From assembly GCA_009840595.1 (NCBI GenBank), contig VXNK01000095.1:1-64000 (forward strand): a DNA stretch of 64,000 nt, in the 5' to 3' direction. Of this stretch, positions 19,141 through 28,713 are shown piece after piece (within the stretch, counting starts at the first letter, position 1; every line of letters begins with the position of its first letter). A program made the position numbers and the translations under genes. The notes under the pieces are model-generated. The model saw nothing but the letters and a program-made list of their open reading frames with translations, made no database searches and was not told where the DNA came from. Source of the DNA: Rhodospirillaceae bacterium. Lineage in GTDB: Bacteria > Pseudomonadota > Alphaproteobacteria > Bin65.

Positions 19141-19926
19141 ATGAGCGCGCCGACCGACAAAACGCCCAAGATCGAGCTCCGCGGCCTGAAAAAATCCTTC
19201 GGTGCCAAGACGGTGCTCGACGGCGTCGACCTCAAGGTCGGCACGGGCGAATCCGTCGTCGTGATCGGCGGGTCGGGCACCGGCAAGTCGGTCATGCTGA
19301 AATGTATTCTGGGCCTGTTGTGGCCGGACGGAGGATCGATCCTCATCGACGGCGCCGATGTTTCGGCGCTGTCCGGCCGGGCGCGCGAAGCCCGCAACGC
19401 CAGGATCGGAATGCTGTTCCAGGGGTCGGCCCTGTTCGATTCCCTGACGGTCTGGGAGAATGTCGCCTTCGCCCTGCAACGCCGTTCGGGCGTGTCGAAG
19501 CCGGAAGCCAGGAACATCGCGCTGGGCAAGCTGGCCCAGGTCGGGCTCGAAGCCGATGTCGGCGCGCTGTCGCCGGCGGAGTTGTCCGGCGGGATGCAGA
19601 AGCGGGTCGCCCTCGCGCGCGCCATTGCGACGGATCCCGAGATTGTATTTTTCGACGAACCGACGACCGGCCTGGACCCGATCATGGGCGACATCATCAA
19701 CCGCCTGATCGTCGACTGCGTCCGGGAACTGGGGGCGACCGCGGTTTCGATTACCCACGATATGGCGAGCGCACGCCGCATCGCCGACCGGATCGCCATG
19801 CTGCACGACGGCAGGATCGTCTGGGACGGGCCGGCCGGCGATATCGAATCGAGCGGCAACGCCTTCGTCGACCAGTTCATTCACGGCCGCGCCGAAGGGC
19901 CGATCGAAATGGCGGTCAGGAGGTAG
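19141..19926 (+). CDS. mlaF: MlaF-type ABC transporter ATPase
   Basis: A 261-residue ABC ATPase that drives the MlaE permease. Walker A is GGSGTGKS (about residues 41-48), the signature is LSGGMQKR (about 146-153), and Walker B is IVFFDEPTTGLDP (about 168-180) followed by the switch histidine in SITHDM. It starts three bases after mlaE and ends two bases before radA. No mlaD, mlaC or mlaB follows. Confidence 0.9.
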   Translation: MSAPTDKTPKIELRGLKKSFGAKTVLDGVDLKVGTGESVVVIGGSGTGKSVMLKCILGLLWPDGGSILIDGADVSALSGRAREARNARIGMLFQGSALFDSLTVWENVAFALQRRSGVSKPEARNIALGKLAQVGLEADVGALSPAELSGGMQKRVALARAIATDPEIVFFDEPTTGLDPIMGDIINRLIVDCVRELGATAVSITHDMASARRIADRIAMLHDGRIVWDGPAGDIESSGNAFVDQFIHGRAEGPIEMAVRR

Positions 19927-19928
19927 GC

Positions 19929-21359
19929 GTGGCGAAGACCGTCACCCGCTACGTCTGCCAGTCCTGCGGCACGGTCCATCGCCGCTGGGCCGGGAAATGC
20001 GATGGCTGCGGCGCATGGAACAGTATCGCCGAGGAGGTCGAGACTGCGGCACCCGGCGGCATGGGCGCAGGGGCGGCATCGAAAGGCCGCAAGCTGGCGC
20101 TCGCCGGCCTCGCAGGCGCTTCCGGCGAGCCGCCGCGCCGGCCGAGCGGCATCGCCGAGTTCGACCGGGTCCTGGGCGGCGGCCTAGTGCCCGGCAGCGC
20201 CGTCCTGATCGGCGGCGATCCGGGCATCGGCAAGTCCACATTGTTGCTGGCCGTCGCGGCGCGGGCGGCAGCGGACGGCGCCGCGGTCTACGTTTCCGGC
20301 GAAGAAGCCGTCGGGCAGATTCGCATGCGTGCGTCCCGCCTCGGCGTTGCCGATGCACCGCTCGATCTGGCGACCGCGACAAGCGTCCGGGATGTGATCA
20401 CCAGCCTGGACTCGGCCGACGGTCCCACACTGGTCGTCATCGATTCGATCCAGACCATGTATGTCGATACGCTTGAGGCGGCGCCGGGCACGGTTTCCCA
20501 GGTCCGGGCGTCGGCCCAGGAGCTGATCCGGGCCGCGAAGAAACGCGGCGCGGTCCTGCTGCTTGTCGGCCATGTCACCAAGGAGGGCGCGATCGCCGGC
20601 CCGCGCGTGTTGGAGCATATGGTCGATACCGTGCTCTATTTCGAAGGCGAGCGCAGCCACCAGTTCCGCATTCTGCGCAGCGTCAAGAACCGGTTCGGCC
20701 CGACCGACGAGATCGGCGTCTTCGAAATGACCGACCGGGGCCTGGCGGAAGTGCCCAACCCGTCCGCCCTGTTCCTCGGCGAGGCGGAGGAAAGCGGCGC
20801 GCGGGCGAGCGGCGCCGCGGTCCTTGCGAGCATGGAAGGCAGCCGGCCGCTGCTGGTCGAAATCCAGGCGCTGGTTGCGCCGGCGACGTTTGCTTCTCCG
20901 CGCCGGGCGGTCATCGGCTGGGACGCAGCACGCCTGCACATGGTGCTTGCCGTGCTCGAGGCCCGGTGCGGACTTGCGCTCGCCGGACGCGACGTTTATC
21001 TCAACGTGGCCGGGGGGTTGCGGGTTGCCGAACCGGCTGCGGACCTCGCCGTTGCCGCAGCGCTGGTATCGTCGCTGACGGACTGTCCGGTACCCGGCCG
21101 CGCAGTGGTTTTCGGAGAAATCGGCCTGTCGGGCGAGATCAGAGCGGTCAGTCAGATGGACAACCGGCTGAAGGAAGCCGCCAAACTCGGCTTCGAACGG
21201 GCCATTGTGCCGAAACAGCGGACCCGCGCCGGGGCCGGTGGCGGCGCTCCGACCGCCCTCAAGCAGTCTTCGATCGGCCATCTCCGCGAAATGCTGCCGC
21301 TGTTCGAGGCGCCGGCCGGGCAATCCGGAATCCGGGCAGAAAATCGAGGCCGCAGGTGA
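19929..21359 (+). CDS. radA: DNA repair protein RadA/Sms
   Basis: A 476-residue RecA-related helicase that processes recombination intermediates. The N-terminal C4 zinc finger is YVCQSCGTVHRRWAGKCDG, with the last cysteine following at CGAW (about residues 8-29). Walker A is GGDPGIGKST (about 97-106). The RadA-specific KNRFGPTDE motif (about 253-261) and the C-terminal Lon-like domain (GLSGEIRAVSQ) are present. The start is GTG at 19929, directly after the MlaF stop. The stop overlaps the CvpA start by four bases (GTGA). Confidence 0.93.
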   Translation: MAKTVTRYVCQSCGTVHRRWAGKCDGCGAWNSIAEEVETAAPGGMGAGAASKGRKLALAGLAGASGEPPRRPSGIAEFDRVLGGGLVPGSAVLIGGDPGIGKSTLLLAVAARAAADGAAVYVSGEEAVGQIRMRASRLGVADAPLDLATATSVRDVITSLDSADGPTLVVIDSIQTMYVDTLEAAPGTVSQVRASAQELIRAAKKRGAVLLLVGHVTKEGAIAGPRVLEHMVDTVLYFEGERSHQFRILRSVKNRFGPTDEIGVFEMTDRGLAEVPNPSALFLGEAEESGARASGAAVLASMEGSRPLLVEIQALVAPATFASPRRAVIGWDAARLHMVLAVLEARCGLALAGRDVYLNVAGGLRVAEPAADLAVAAALVSSLTDCPVPGRAVVFGEIGLSGEIRAVSQMDNRLKEAAKLGFERAIVPKQRTRAGAGGGAPTALKQSSIGHLREMLPLFEAPAGQSGIRAENRGRR

Positions 21360-21952
21360 ACCCGACCTTGCTGGATCTCATCGTTATCGGCGTCGTGCTG
21401 CTGTCCGCGATTTTGGCCTTCATTCGCGGCTTTACGCGCGAGATGTTCAGCCTGTTGGGCTGGATCGGCGCTGCGGCGGCAGCCTGGTTCCTGCTGCCCT
21501 ATACGGAACCTTATGCGCGGCAGATCGTCGATGACGTGCTGGCCGCCCGGATTATCGCGTCGGTCGCCGTGTTCATCGTCGTGCTGTTCGCCATCGCGTT
21601 CATCGGTTCGCCGATCGCCGGCCGGGTGCGCGGCAGCCACTTCAGTTCGACCGACCGTTTGCTTGGCGGCATCTACGGCGTGGTGCGCGGCGCCGTCCTG
21701 GTCGTCCTGGGCTATGTCGTGCTGATTTCTTTCTTTCCGAAGGACAGCCAGATTTCCTGGATGCGCGATGCGGCTTCGAAACCTCTTCTCGAACGGGGAC
21801 TGCGCATTGCCGAAGGGCTTTTGCCGGAAGGCGTGATCCAGACCGGGCGCGACGCGGCAGAGGACCTGCGCACCGGAGCCGAGATCAAGAAGAAGATCGA
21901 CGCCGCCCGCAGGCCGGGCAGCGGCGTCGCGAAGCGCGATGCCACCCGGTAG
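21356..21952 (+). CDS. cvpA: CvpA family membrane protein
   Basis: A 198-residue membrane protein of the colicin V production family with about four hydrophobic helices. Family motifs are LLDLIVIGVVLLSAILAF, RGFTREMFSLLGWIGA and DRLLGGIYGVVRGAVL. It starts with GTG overlapping the radA stop and is directly upstream of purF, the classical cvpA-purF order. The function is not settled; the last 60 residues are hydrophilic. Confidence 0.88.
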   Translation: MNPTLLDLIVIGVVLLSAILAFIRGFTREMFSLLGWIGAAAAAWFLLPYTEPYARQIVDDVLAARIIASVAVFIVVLFAIAFIGSPIAGRVRGSHFSSTDRLLGGIYGVVRGAVLVVLGYVVLISFFPKDSQISWMRDAASKPLLERGLRIAEGLLPEGVIQTGRDAAEDLRTGAEIKKKIDAARRPGSGVAKRDATR

Positions 21953-21992
21953 ACGCCCACCGCGCCCGGCCGCCGGCAGGGACCGGGCCGCA

Positions 21993-23447
21993 ATGGCGAC
22001 GAACCCGTTCGACGACGACAAGCTACGCGAGGAATGCGGCGTCTTCGGCGTGTTCGGCCACGAGGACTCCGCCGCCCTCACCACGTTGGGGCTGCACGCC
22101 CTGCAACACCGCGGCCAGGAAGCCGCCGGAATCGTCGCTTACGACGGCGAGCATTTTCACATGCACCGGGCGAAGGGCCAGGTCGGCGACACCCTGAACG
22201 CGCCGGACGTGATCGCCAGGCTGCCCGGCCATATGGCGATCGGCCATGTCCGCTATTCGACGAGCGGCGACAGCATCATGCGCAACGTGCAACCCCTGTT
22301 CGCCGATTTCGCGTTCGGCGGCCTGGCGGTCGCGCAGAACGGCAACCTTACCAACGCGCGGGCGTTGCGCGCCGCGATGGTCCGCGAGGGCCGGCTGTTC
22401 CAGTCGACCACCGATACCGAAGTGATCATCCACCTCGTCGCCAAGAGCGGCAGCGATACGCTGGTCGGCCGCGTGACGGATGCGATCGGCCAGCTCGAAG
22501 GCGCCTATTCCATCGTGCTGGTCAGCCGGAAGAAGGTGATCGGAGTGCGCGATCCGCTCGGCGTCCGGCCGCTGGTGCTGGGCAGGCTCGATGCGAGTTT
22601 CGTGCTCGCCTCGGAAACCTGCGCGCTGGACATTATCGGCGCCGAATTCCTGCGCGACGTCGAGCCCGGCGAAATGGTGGTGCTGGACGGCGACGGCGTC
22701 GAGAGCCTGCGGCCGTTCTCGCGGCGGCGGAGCCGGTTCTGCGTTTTCGAATATATCTATTTCGCCCGGCCCGACAGCCGCGTCGAGGGCCGCGGCGTCT
22801 ACAGCACGCGCAAATCCATCGGCGCCGAGCTGGCCCGCGAATCCGGCGTGGCGGCGGACGTCGTGGTGCCGGTGCCGGATTCCGGCGTCCCGGCAGCCAT
22901 GGGCTACGCCGAGGCGGCCGGCCTGCCCTACGAACTCGGCATCGTCCGCAACCACTATGTCGGCCGCACGTTCATCGAGCCGGCGGACCAGATCCGGCAT
23001 CTCGGCGTCAGGCTGAAGCACAGTCCGAACCGCGATGCGCTGGACGGCAAGCGGGTCGTGCTGGTCGACGACAGCATCGTCCGCGGCACGACCTCGACCA
23101 AGATCGTCGAGATGATCCGCAATGCCGGCGCGCGCGAGGTTCATTTGCGCATTTCGAGCCCGCCGACCGCCCATTCCTGCTTCTACGGCATCGACACGCC
23201 GGAGCGCGAGCAACTGCTGGCGGCACGGCACGATATCGAAGGGATGGCCGCCCTGATCGGGGTCGATTCGCTGGCCTTCCTGTCGATCGACGGGCTGCAC
23301 AGGGCAATGGGGGAGGCGGCCGGACGCAACGCCATCGAGCCGCAATTCTGCGACGCCTGCTTTACCGGCGATTACCCGACCGGCCTGACCGACTTCGAGG
23401 AAGGTTCGATCGGCAGCGAGCTTTCGCTGCTCGAAGAGGACGTGTGA
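21993..23447 (+). CDS. purF: Amidophosphoribosyltransferase
   Basis: Makes 5-phosphoribosylamine from PRPP and glutamine, the first committed step of purine synthesis. The catalytic N-terminal cysteine lies in EECGVFGVFG (Cys at about residue 15), so a short propeptide is removed. The glutaminase domain includes HALQHRGQEAAGI and GHVRYST. The phosphoribosyl domain has the PRPP loop VVLVDDSIVRGTTS (about residues 354-367) and PVPDSGVPAA. Length is 484 residues. I chose ATG 21993; an ATG at 21939 would overlap cvpA and lengthen the propeptide. An SDR gene follows four bases after the stop. Confidence 0.94.
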   Translation: MATNPFDDDKLREECGVFGVFGHEDSAALTTLGLHALQHRGQEAAGIVAYDGEHFHMHRAKGQVGDTLNAPDVIARLPGHMAIGHVRYSTSGDSIMRNVQPLFADFAFGGLAVAQNGNLTNARALRAAMVREGRLFQSTTDTEVIIHLVAKSGSDTLVGRVTDAIGQLEGAYSIVLVSRKKVIGVRDPLGVRPLVLGRLDASFVLASETCALDIIGAEFLRDVEPGEMVVLDGDGVESLRPFSRRRSRFCVFEYIYFARPDSRVEGRGVYSTRKSIGAELARESGVAADVVVPVPDSGVPAAMGYAEAAGLPYELGIVRNHYVGRTFIEPADQIRHLGVRLKHSPNRDALDGKRVVLVDDSIVRGTTSTKIVEMIRNAGAREVHLRISSPPTAHSCFYGIDTPEREQLLAARHDIEGMAALIGVDSLAFLSIDGLHRAMGEAAGRNAIEPQFCDACFTGDYPTGLTDFEEGSIGSELSLLEEDV

Positions 23448-23451
23448 GGCC

Positions 23452-24159
23452 GTGGGCGCTCTCGATGGCCGGATCGCGCTGATCACCGGCGCGTCGCGCG
23501 GCATTGGCGCCGCTGTGGCGGAGCGGTTCGCCGCCGAAGGCACCCGCCTCATCCTGGCGGCCCGGACGGCCGGCGCGCTGGAAGAGGTCGACGACCGGAT
23601 CGCGGCCGCGTCCGAGGGCGCCAAGGCCACCCTGATCCCCGTCGACCTGGCCGATCACGACCGGATCGACGAAATGGCCGGGGCGATCGCCGACCGGTTC
23701 GGCAGGCTCGACATTCTGGTCGGCAACGCCGCGGTCCTTGGCGGCCTGGCGCCGCTGGCCCATGTCGAGCCGGAGCGCTGGGCCGAGGCCATGAACGTCA
23801 ACCTCACCGCCAACTGGCGCCTGATCCGGGCGTTCGAACCGTTGCTTCGCCGGTCCCCGGCCGGCCGGGCGATCTTCGTCACCAGCGGCGTCACCCGGGG
23901 GACCTTTCCCTATTGGGGCCCTTACGCCGCGAGCAAGGCGGCGCTCGAAGCGCTGGTCCGGACCTGGGCGGCGGAGATCGAAAAGACCGACATCCGCGTC
24001 AACCTCCTCAGCCCCGGCGTAATCCGGACCCGGATGCGCGCCGAAGCGATGCCGGGCGAGGACCCGACGACCCTGCCGCCGCCGGAGAGCGTCGCCGGCC
24101 TGTTTGTCGAACTGGCTTCGGAGAACTGCCGGCGCAACGGCGAGACCGTGTTCGCCTGA
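23452..24159 (+). CDS. SDR family NAD(P)-dependent oxidoreductase
   Basis: A 235-residue classical short-chain dehydrogenase. The nucleotide-binding motif is TGASRGIG (about residues 13-20), followed by the NAA-type NAAVLGG (about 88-94). The catalytic stretch is TSGVTRG...YAASKAA, with tyrosine and lysine at about 160 and 164. The substrate is unknown. A GTG start four bases after purF places it at the end of the dnaB-to-purF run. It converges with der, with only seven bases between the stops. Confidence 0.8.
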   Translation: MGALDGRIALITGASRGIGAAVAERFAAEGTRLILAARTAGALEEVDDRIAAASEGAKATLIPVDLADHDRIDEMAGAIADRFGRLDILVGNAAVLGGLAPLAHVEPERWAEAMNVNLTANWRLIRAFEPLLRRSPAGRAIFVTSGVTRGTFPYWGPYAASKAALEALVRTWAAEIEKTDIRVNLLSPGVIRTRMRAEAMPGEDPTTLPPPESVAGLFVELASENCRRNGETVFA

Positions 24160-24166
24160 GCGGCCC

Positions 24167-25555
24167 TCAGCCAGTCTCCGCATACGGATTTCTGCCCTTG
24201 CGCAGATGCAGCCGCAGCGGCACGCCATCGAGGCCGAACGAGTCGCGCAGGCCGTTGGCGAGATAGCGCAGGTAGCTGTCCGGCAGGTCTGCGGGCTTGT
24301 TGGCGAACAGGGCGAAGGTCGGCGGCCGCGCCTTGACCTGGGTGGCGTAGCGGATCCTGATCCGCCGGCCGTTCACCAGGGGCGGCTGGTGCGCCTCCTG
24401 CATCGACTCGATCCAGCGGTTGAGCGCGCCGGTGCCGACCCGGCTGTTCCACGCCGCGTCGATCTTCAGCACGGCGCCCATCAGCCGGTCGATCCCCTGC
24501 CCGTCCAGGGCGGAGATGCAGGCGAGCGGAACGCCGCGCAACTGGCTGAGGGATTTGCCGAGGCTCTCGCCGATCTGCCGGCGGACTTTCTGCGGGTCCG
24601 AGACCAGGTCCCACTTGTTGGCGGCAATAGCCAGGCCGCGGCCCTCCTCCTCGACCTGCCGGGCGATCGTCAGATCCTGCTTCTCGAGACCGTGCCCGTA
24701 AGCCTGGACCGTCTGCGCGTCGATCATCAGGACGACGATGTCGGCGAAACGGATCGCGCGCCAGGTGTCCATCACCGACAGTTTTTCCAGCGAGCCGTCC
24801 ACCTTCGCCCGGCGGCGGACGCCGGCCGTGTCGATCAGGCGGATCGGCCGCCCGTCGGCGGTGTCGGGCCATCGCCAGTCGAACGAGATGGCGTCGCGGG
24901 TGATGCCGGGTTCCGGGCCGGTCAGCACCCGCTCCTCGCCGATCAGACGGTTGAACAGGGTGGACTTGCCGGCGTTCGGGCGCCCGACGATGGCGAGAGA
25001 CATCGGCCGGTCCGCCATGCCGGCATCCGGTTCATTCCCGGTTTCGGCCGGCCCTTCCAGATACGGCCCCAGCGCGACCCGCAGATCGCCCATCCCCAAC
25101 CCGTGCTCGGCGGATATTGCGAGAGGTTCGCCCAGGCCGAGGCCGAAGGCGTCGAGACGGCCCGGCTCGGCGTCCCGGCCCTCGCATTTGTTGGCGAGCA
25201 GCAGGACGGGGGTGCCGGCGCGGCGCAGCAGGTTGGCAAAATGCTGGTCGTCCGGCGTGACGCCGGCCCGGGCGTCGATCAGGAACAGGGCGACCGCCGC
25301 CCCTTCGAGCGCGCGGAGAGCTTGCGCGGCCATCCTGCTTTCGATCGCGCCGGCTGCCGCCTCTTCGAGGCCGGCGGTGTCGATAACCGAGAATTTCAGG
25401 TCATGGAGGCGCGCCGGCGCCTCCTTGCGGTCCCGCGTCACGCCGGGCGTATCGTGCACCAGGGCGGCGCGCGCGCCCGCCAGCCGGTTGAACAGCGTGG
25501 ACTTCCCGACGTTCGGCCGGCCGACGATGGCGACCCTGGCCGCGGCGCCGGTCAT
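24167..25555 (-). CDS. der: Ribosome biogenesis GTPase Der
   Basis: A 462-residue protein with two tandem GTPase domains and a C-terminal KH-like domain, needed for 50S subunit assembly. The first G1 motif is GRPNVGKST (about residues 12-20) with DTAGLEE; the second is GRPNAGKST (about 189-197) with DTAGVRRRAKV. The NKCE and NKWD G4 motifs are present. The start codon overlaps the bamB stop by one base (TAATG arrangement), so the genes are coupled. Confidence 0.94.
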   Translation of the reverse strand: MTGAAARVAIVGRPNVGKSTLFNRLAGARAALVHDTPGVTRDRKEAPARLHDLKFSVIDTAGLEEAAAGAIESRMAAQALRALEGAAVALFLIDARAGVTPDDQHFANLLRRAGTPVLLLANKCEGRDAEPGRLDAFGLGLGEPLAISAEHGLGMGDLRVALGPYLEGPAETGNEPDAGMADRPMSLAIVGRPNAGKSTLFNRLIGEERVLTGPEPGITRDAISFDWRWPDTADGRPIRLIDTAGVRRRAKVDGSLEKLSVMDTWRAIRFADIVVLMIDAQTVQAYGHGLEKQDLTIARQVEEEGRGLAIAANKWDLVSDPQKVRRQIGESLGKSLSQLRGVPLACISALDGQGIDRLMGAVLKIDAAWNSRVGTGALNRWIESMQEAHQPPLVNGRRIRIRYATQVKARPPTFALFANKPADLPDSYLRYLANGLRDSFGLDGVPLRLHLRKGRNPYAETG

Positions 25556-26907
25556 TACCGCATGGCGGTCAGACGACCGCTGTCGTCCAGGAACAGGATC
25601 GTTCCCTGCGCAATCGCCGGCGGGATGAACACGCCCCTGCTCAGCGGAATCCAGCCGATGACTTCGCCGGTATAGGGCGAGACCGCCAGCGCTTCGCCGT
25701 GCGATCCGGCCACTACCAAGCGATCGCCGGCCAGCACCGGTCCGGTCCAGAACGGCCGGCCACCGGCCAGATCGTCGTCATCGGTAAACCGGTCGAGCCG
25801 GATTGCCCAGCGCACCCGGCCGTCGCTGCGCCGGATCGCGGCCAGCACCGCACGATTGGTCAACACGAAGACATAGTCGCCCGCCACCCAGACCGTCTGA
25901 CGGCTGCTCAGTTCGATATCCCACAGTCGCCGGCCCGAGGCCAACTCGATGGCCGCCAGCCGCCCGGCGTTGCTCACGGCGTAGACCACGCCGCGGTCGA
26001 TCACCGGACTGGCGATTATGGCGCTCAGGCCGCCCACCGGATTGCCGCGCTGCGCTGCGCCCAAATTCTCCGTCCAGACAAGCGTGCCGGATTCGGCCCG
26101 CAGGGCGACGACTTCGCCGGTCGATTGAGGTGCAACCACGACGCCCTCGTCCACGGCCGGAGCGCCGCCGCCCAAAAGTCCGGTCCGGGCGGCTACCCCG
26201 TCATGGCTCCACAACTTCTTGCCATCCTTCGTATCGAAGGCGATCACGGTATTTTCGGTGGTGACGACGAACAGGCGTCCGTCGTTCGCTGCCGGCGGCG
26301 AGCGCATGGGCGCCCCGGTATTGCGACGCCAGAGCACCCTGCCGCTCGCAGCATCCATAGCCAGGACTTCGGCCGCACCGGTCGCGACGAAAAGCTGCCC
26401 TTCGTGATAGGCGATCCCGCCGCCGACATCGCCATCGCGCTCGTGCCGCGGCAGGGTCCCCTGGGACCAGAGCTGCCGGCCGGATTTCAGGTCGAAGCCC
26501 CGGACCGTGCCGTTCGAATCCATCGCGAATGTGCGGGCGTCGGCGATCACCGGCTGGGCCAGCAGGCGCCGGCTCCTCGAGAGCGAAAGCAGGCCCTGGC
26601 TCTCGGAGCCCGACCCGGCCCCGACCGACCAGGCCTGTCGCGGATCCCTGCCGAGCGCCAGATGATGCATGGCGTGATTCGGATAGCCGGCCTGTTGCGG
26701 CCAGGCGGCATTGGGCGCCGGCCGCGGCAGCACGATCCGGACATCCGAAATTCTGACATCGGCCTTGAGAATGTCGGGCGTCGGCAACACGGCCAGACGG
26801 CGGCCCGGCAGGGGCGGATCGTCGGTGCTGAAAATGTCCCTGATCGAGTCGCAGCCCGCCGTCGCCAGACCTGCCGCCAACGCTACCGCAAGTTTAAGCC
26901 TGCTCAT
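25555..26907 (-). CDS. bamB: Outer membrane assembly lipoprotein BamB
   Basis: A 450-residue lipoprotein of the beta-barrel assembly machinery. The signal is short and ends in the lipobox TAGC, with the acylated cysteine at residue 19. PQQ-like beta-propeller blades follow, with repeated patterns such as GRVLWRRNTGAPM, GKKLWSHDG, GTLVWTENLGA and GRRLWDIEL. The ATG at 26907 gives the more typical signal; a GTG nine bases further upstream is possible. It lies between the yfgM-like gene and der, the order seen in many Proteobacteria, which supports BamB over a quinoprotein enzyme. Confidence 0.88.
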   Translation of the reverse strand: MSRLKLAVALAAGLATAGCDSIRDIFSTDDPPLPGRRLAVLPTPDILKADVRISDVRIVLPRPAPNAAWPQQAGYPNHAMHHLALGRDPRQAWSVGAGSGSESQGLLSLSRSRRLLAQPVIADARTFAMDSNGTVRGFDLKSGRQLWSQGTLPRHERDGDVGGGIAYHEGQLFVATGAAEVLAMDAASGRVLWRRNTGAPMRSPPAANDGRLFVVTTENTVIAFDTKDGKKLWSHDGVAARTGLLGGGAPAVDEGVVVAPQSTGEVVALRAESGTLVWTENLGAAQRGNPVGGLSAIIASPVIDRGVVYAVSNAGRLAAIELASGRRLWDIELSSRQTVWVAGDYVFVLTNRAVLAAIRRSDGRVRWAIRLDRFTDDDDLAGGRPFWTGPVLAGDRLVVAGSHGEALAVSPYTGEVIGWIPLSRGVFIPPAIAQGTILFLDDSGRLTAMR

Positions 26908-26950
26908 TTCTTTCACCTGTCGGCCGAGCCGTCCGCGACGCCGCGAACGC

Positions 26951-27658
26951 TCACGACTCTCCCATCATGGACAGCAATTCGCCAGCCCGCCGTTTCAGCG
27001 ATGCCGGCGCGTCGGCGTCGCCTGCAATCTGCTTGAATATGCGCGCGGCATCGCCCTTCCGTCCCGCCTTTCGATGATAATGTGCGATCAGTTCCAGCGC
27101 CGTATAGCGCCAGGTTCCGCCGGCTGCAGCCAGGGGCGTCAGCCGCGCGATCGCCCGGTCCGGCCCGGCATGGTCCAGGGCGTGCAGTCCCCACAACACC
27201 GTGCCGAGATCGCGAAAGACCGGCGCGAGTCTTTCGTCGCCGGCGAGCTGGAGATAGAGCGCTGCGGCGCCCTTTGCGTCACCGGATTTTCCGACCAGCG
27301 CAGCCTGCCGCAATCGCGCCAGCGCCGCATAGCCGCCGTCCGTCTCACGGGCCAGCTTGTCGAGAATCTTGCCGGCTTCGCCGCTTTTCCCGCCGGCAGC
27401 GAGCGCCGTGGCCGAGGCGAAATCCACGCTTTGCGCCTCTTGCCCGCTGCGGATGCTGTCCTGGTACCACTGCCAGCCCGCAACGCTGCCAACGGCGAGG
27501 ACGGCGCTGCCGACGAAATACTGGCCGTATTTCTTCCAGGTCTGAAGATACCGTTCCTGCTTGAGCTCTTCATTGACTTCCTGAATGAAGAGTTCTTCCT
27601 CGCGGTCGATCTCAGTTTCCGGCGCGCTACCGTCGTTTCGTTTGCGCTTCCGTGCCAA
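26951..27658 (-). CDS. YfgM-like membrane-anchored TPR protein
   Basis: A 235-residue protein with a charged N terminus, one membrane helix (YFVGSAVLAVGSVAGWQWY, about residues 46-64) and a periplasmic alpha-helical TPR-like region. YfgM associates with the SecYEG translocon and PpiD chaperone network in E. coli; here the assignment rests on architecture and its place before bamB and der. The start appears to be TTG at 27658: AGGAG lies nine bases upstream, and no ATG or GTG fits the conserved N terminus. An open frame extends far upstream without family similarity. Confidence 0.75.
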   Translation of the reverse strand: MARKRKRNDGSAPETEIDREEELFIQEVNEELKQERYLQTWKKYGQYFVGSAVLAVGSVAGWQWYQDSIRSGQEAQSVDFASATALAAGGKSGEAGKILDKLARETDGGYAALARLRQAALVGKSGDAKGAAALYLQLAGDERLAPVFRDLGTVLWGLHALDHAGPDRAIARLTPLAAAGGTWRYTALELIAHYHRKAGRKGDAARIFKQIAGDADAPASLKRRAGELLSMMGES

Positions 27659-27922
27659 CGATTGTCGCTCCTGAGGGGCGTGCGCCCCTCCGTCCTCGTT
27701 CCGAAAAATGCGCCTATAGGTAGGGTCTCGCCGGCGCAAGATAAACCGTGACAGGGGCGCGCGCCGGCGTGACCGAAAGGGTTCGGCCGAAGCGGTTGAA
27801 CACAACGGCAACAAAGGCGATAATCCCGCCGTCCGCGACCGCAGTCCGATGATCGCTCCCCGATCACCCCCGACCGCCCCATGATGGCCGCCGTGCCGCA
27901 AAGCATGTAGAGAGCCGCCCGA

Positions 27923-28498
27923 ATGCCCCGGCCCTTCCGCTGTTTTTACGCCCTGATTGTTGCCGTCCTTCTCGGCGGTTCGGTCTGTTGGGCGCCGGCC
28001 GCCCGGGCACAATGGACAGTCGGCGACTGGACCGGCAATTCCTACATCGACCGTGCAGGGGGCTTCAGCCACTGCATCATGTCGGCCAAATACAACAGCG
28101 GCATCACCCTCTATTTCCTGCTGTTCCGCAATCACGATCTGTTCATCGGCGTGGCGGCTCCGGACTGGTCGCTCAATCCGCACAGTCCCTACACGATGAC
28201 CATGGCCATCGACGGGAAGGTCATCCGTTCGGCGCCGGGCACCGTGCTCCGATACGACACGAACCGCCTGTGGCTGGCATTGGGCAAGGACCGGAGCATA
28301 AGAGAGCGCCTGCGCTGGGGACTGAAGCTCCGGTTGCTGCAGGGCAAACGCGAATACGGGTTCCAGCTCACCGGAACCGCCGCGGCGCTGAAACGGCTCG
28401 TGGAATGTGTCGAACGGGGCAACACACCGACTCCGGACAAGCGGCAGGGTGAGCTGCCGGCGGCAAATCCAGACAAGAATTCGCAAACCGGGCAATAG
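27923..28498 (+). CDS. Secreted protein of unknown function
   Basis: A 191-residue exported protein. Residues 1-29 form a signal peptide with cleavage after ARA. The mature part begins QWTVGDWTGNSYID, contains one early cysteine (FSHCIM) and another at LVECVERG, which could form a disulfide. It ends in a Pro/Lys/Gln-rich tail of about 25 residues. The WxVGDWxG opening and the final FQLTGTAAALKRLVECV resemble uncharacterised small periplasmic proteins of alphaproteobacteria; I cannot name the family. It stands alone, divergent from the yfgM-like gene with a 264-base gap that shows no other gene. Confidence 0.7.
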   Translation: MPRPFRCFYALIVAVLLGGSVCWAPAARAQWTVGDWTGNSYIDRAGGFSHCIMSAKYNSGITLYFLLFRNHDLFIGVAAPDWSLNPHSPYTMTMAIDGKVIRSAPGTVLRYDTNRLWLALGKDRSIRERLRWGLKLRLLQGKREYGFQLTGTAAALKRLVECVERGNTPTPDKRQGELPAANPDKNSQTGQ

Positions 28499-28713
28499 TC
28501 GGTCGAAATCCATGGCAATCCGGCGACGCCGGGGCGCCGGGGCTGACGGAAATTCAAACGCGGTCCCCAGGACCCCGGGACCGCGACCCCGGTCAGGCCG
28601 CGGACCCCGACCGACTCGCAAAGACCTCCGCTGGTCGTCCGACCGCCGCGTTGTCTGCAAGCGACGACGCCGCTAGGCTGCCGGCCAGCCTGCAATGGTC
28701 AGGACGTTGCACG

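Noticed and set aside
22023-23630. Open frame of 535 codons on the minus strand
   Set aside because: It lies antisense to purF, which has all its active-site motifs. GC-rich codon use leaves long stop-free antisense frames; the translated product shows no family motifs.
26951-28660. Extended 569-codon version of the yfgM-like gene
   Set aside because: The upstream 330 codons are antisense to the secreted protein gene and lack motifs. A ribosome site supports the TTG at 27658.
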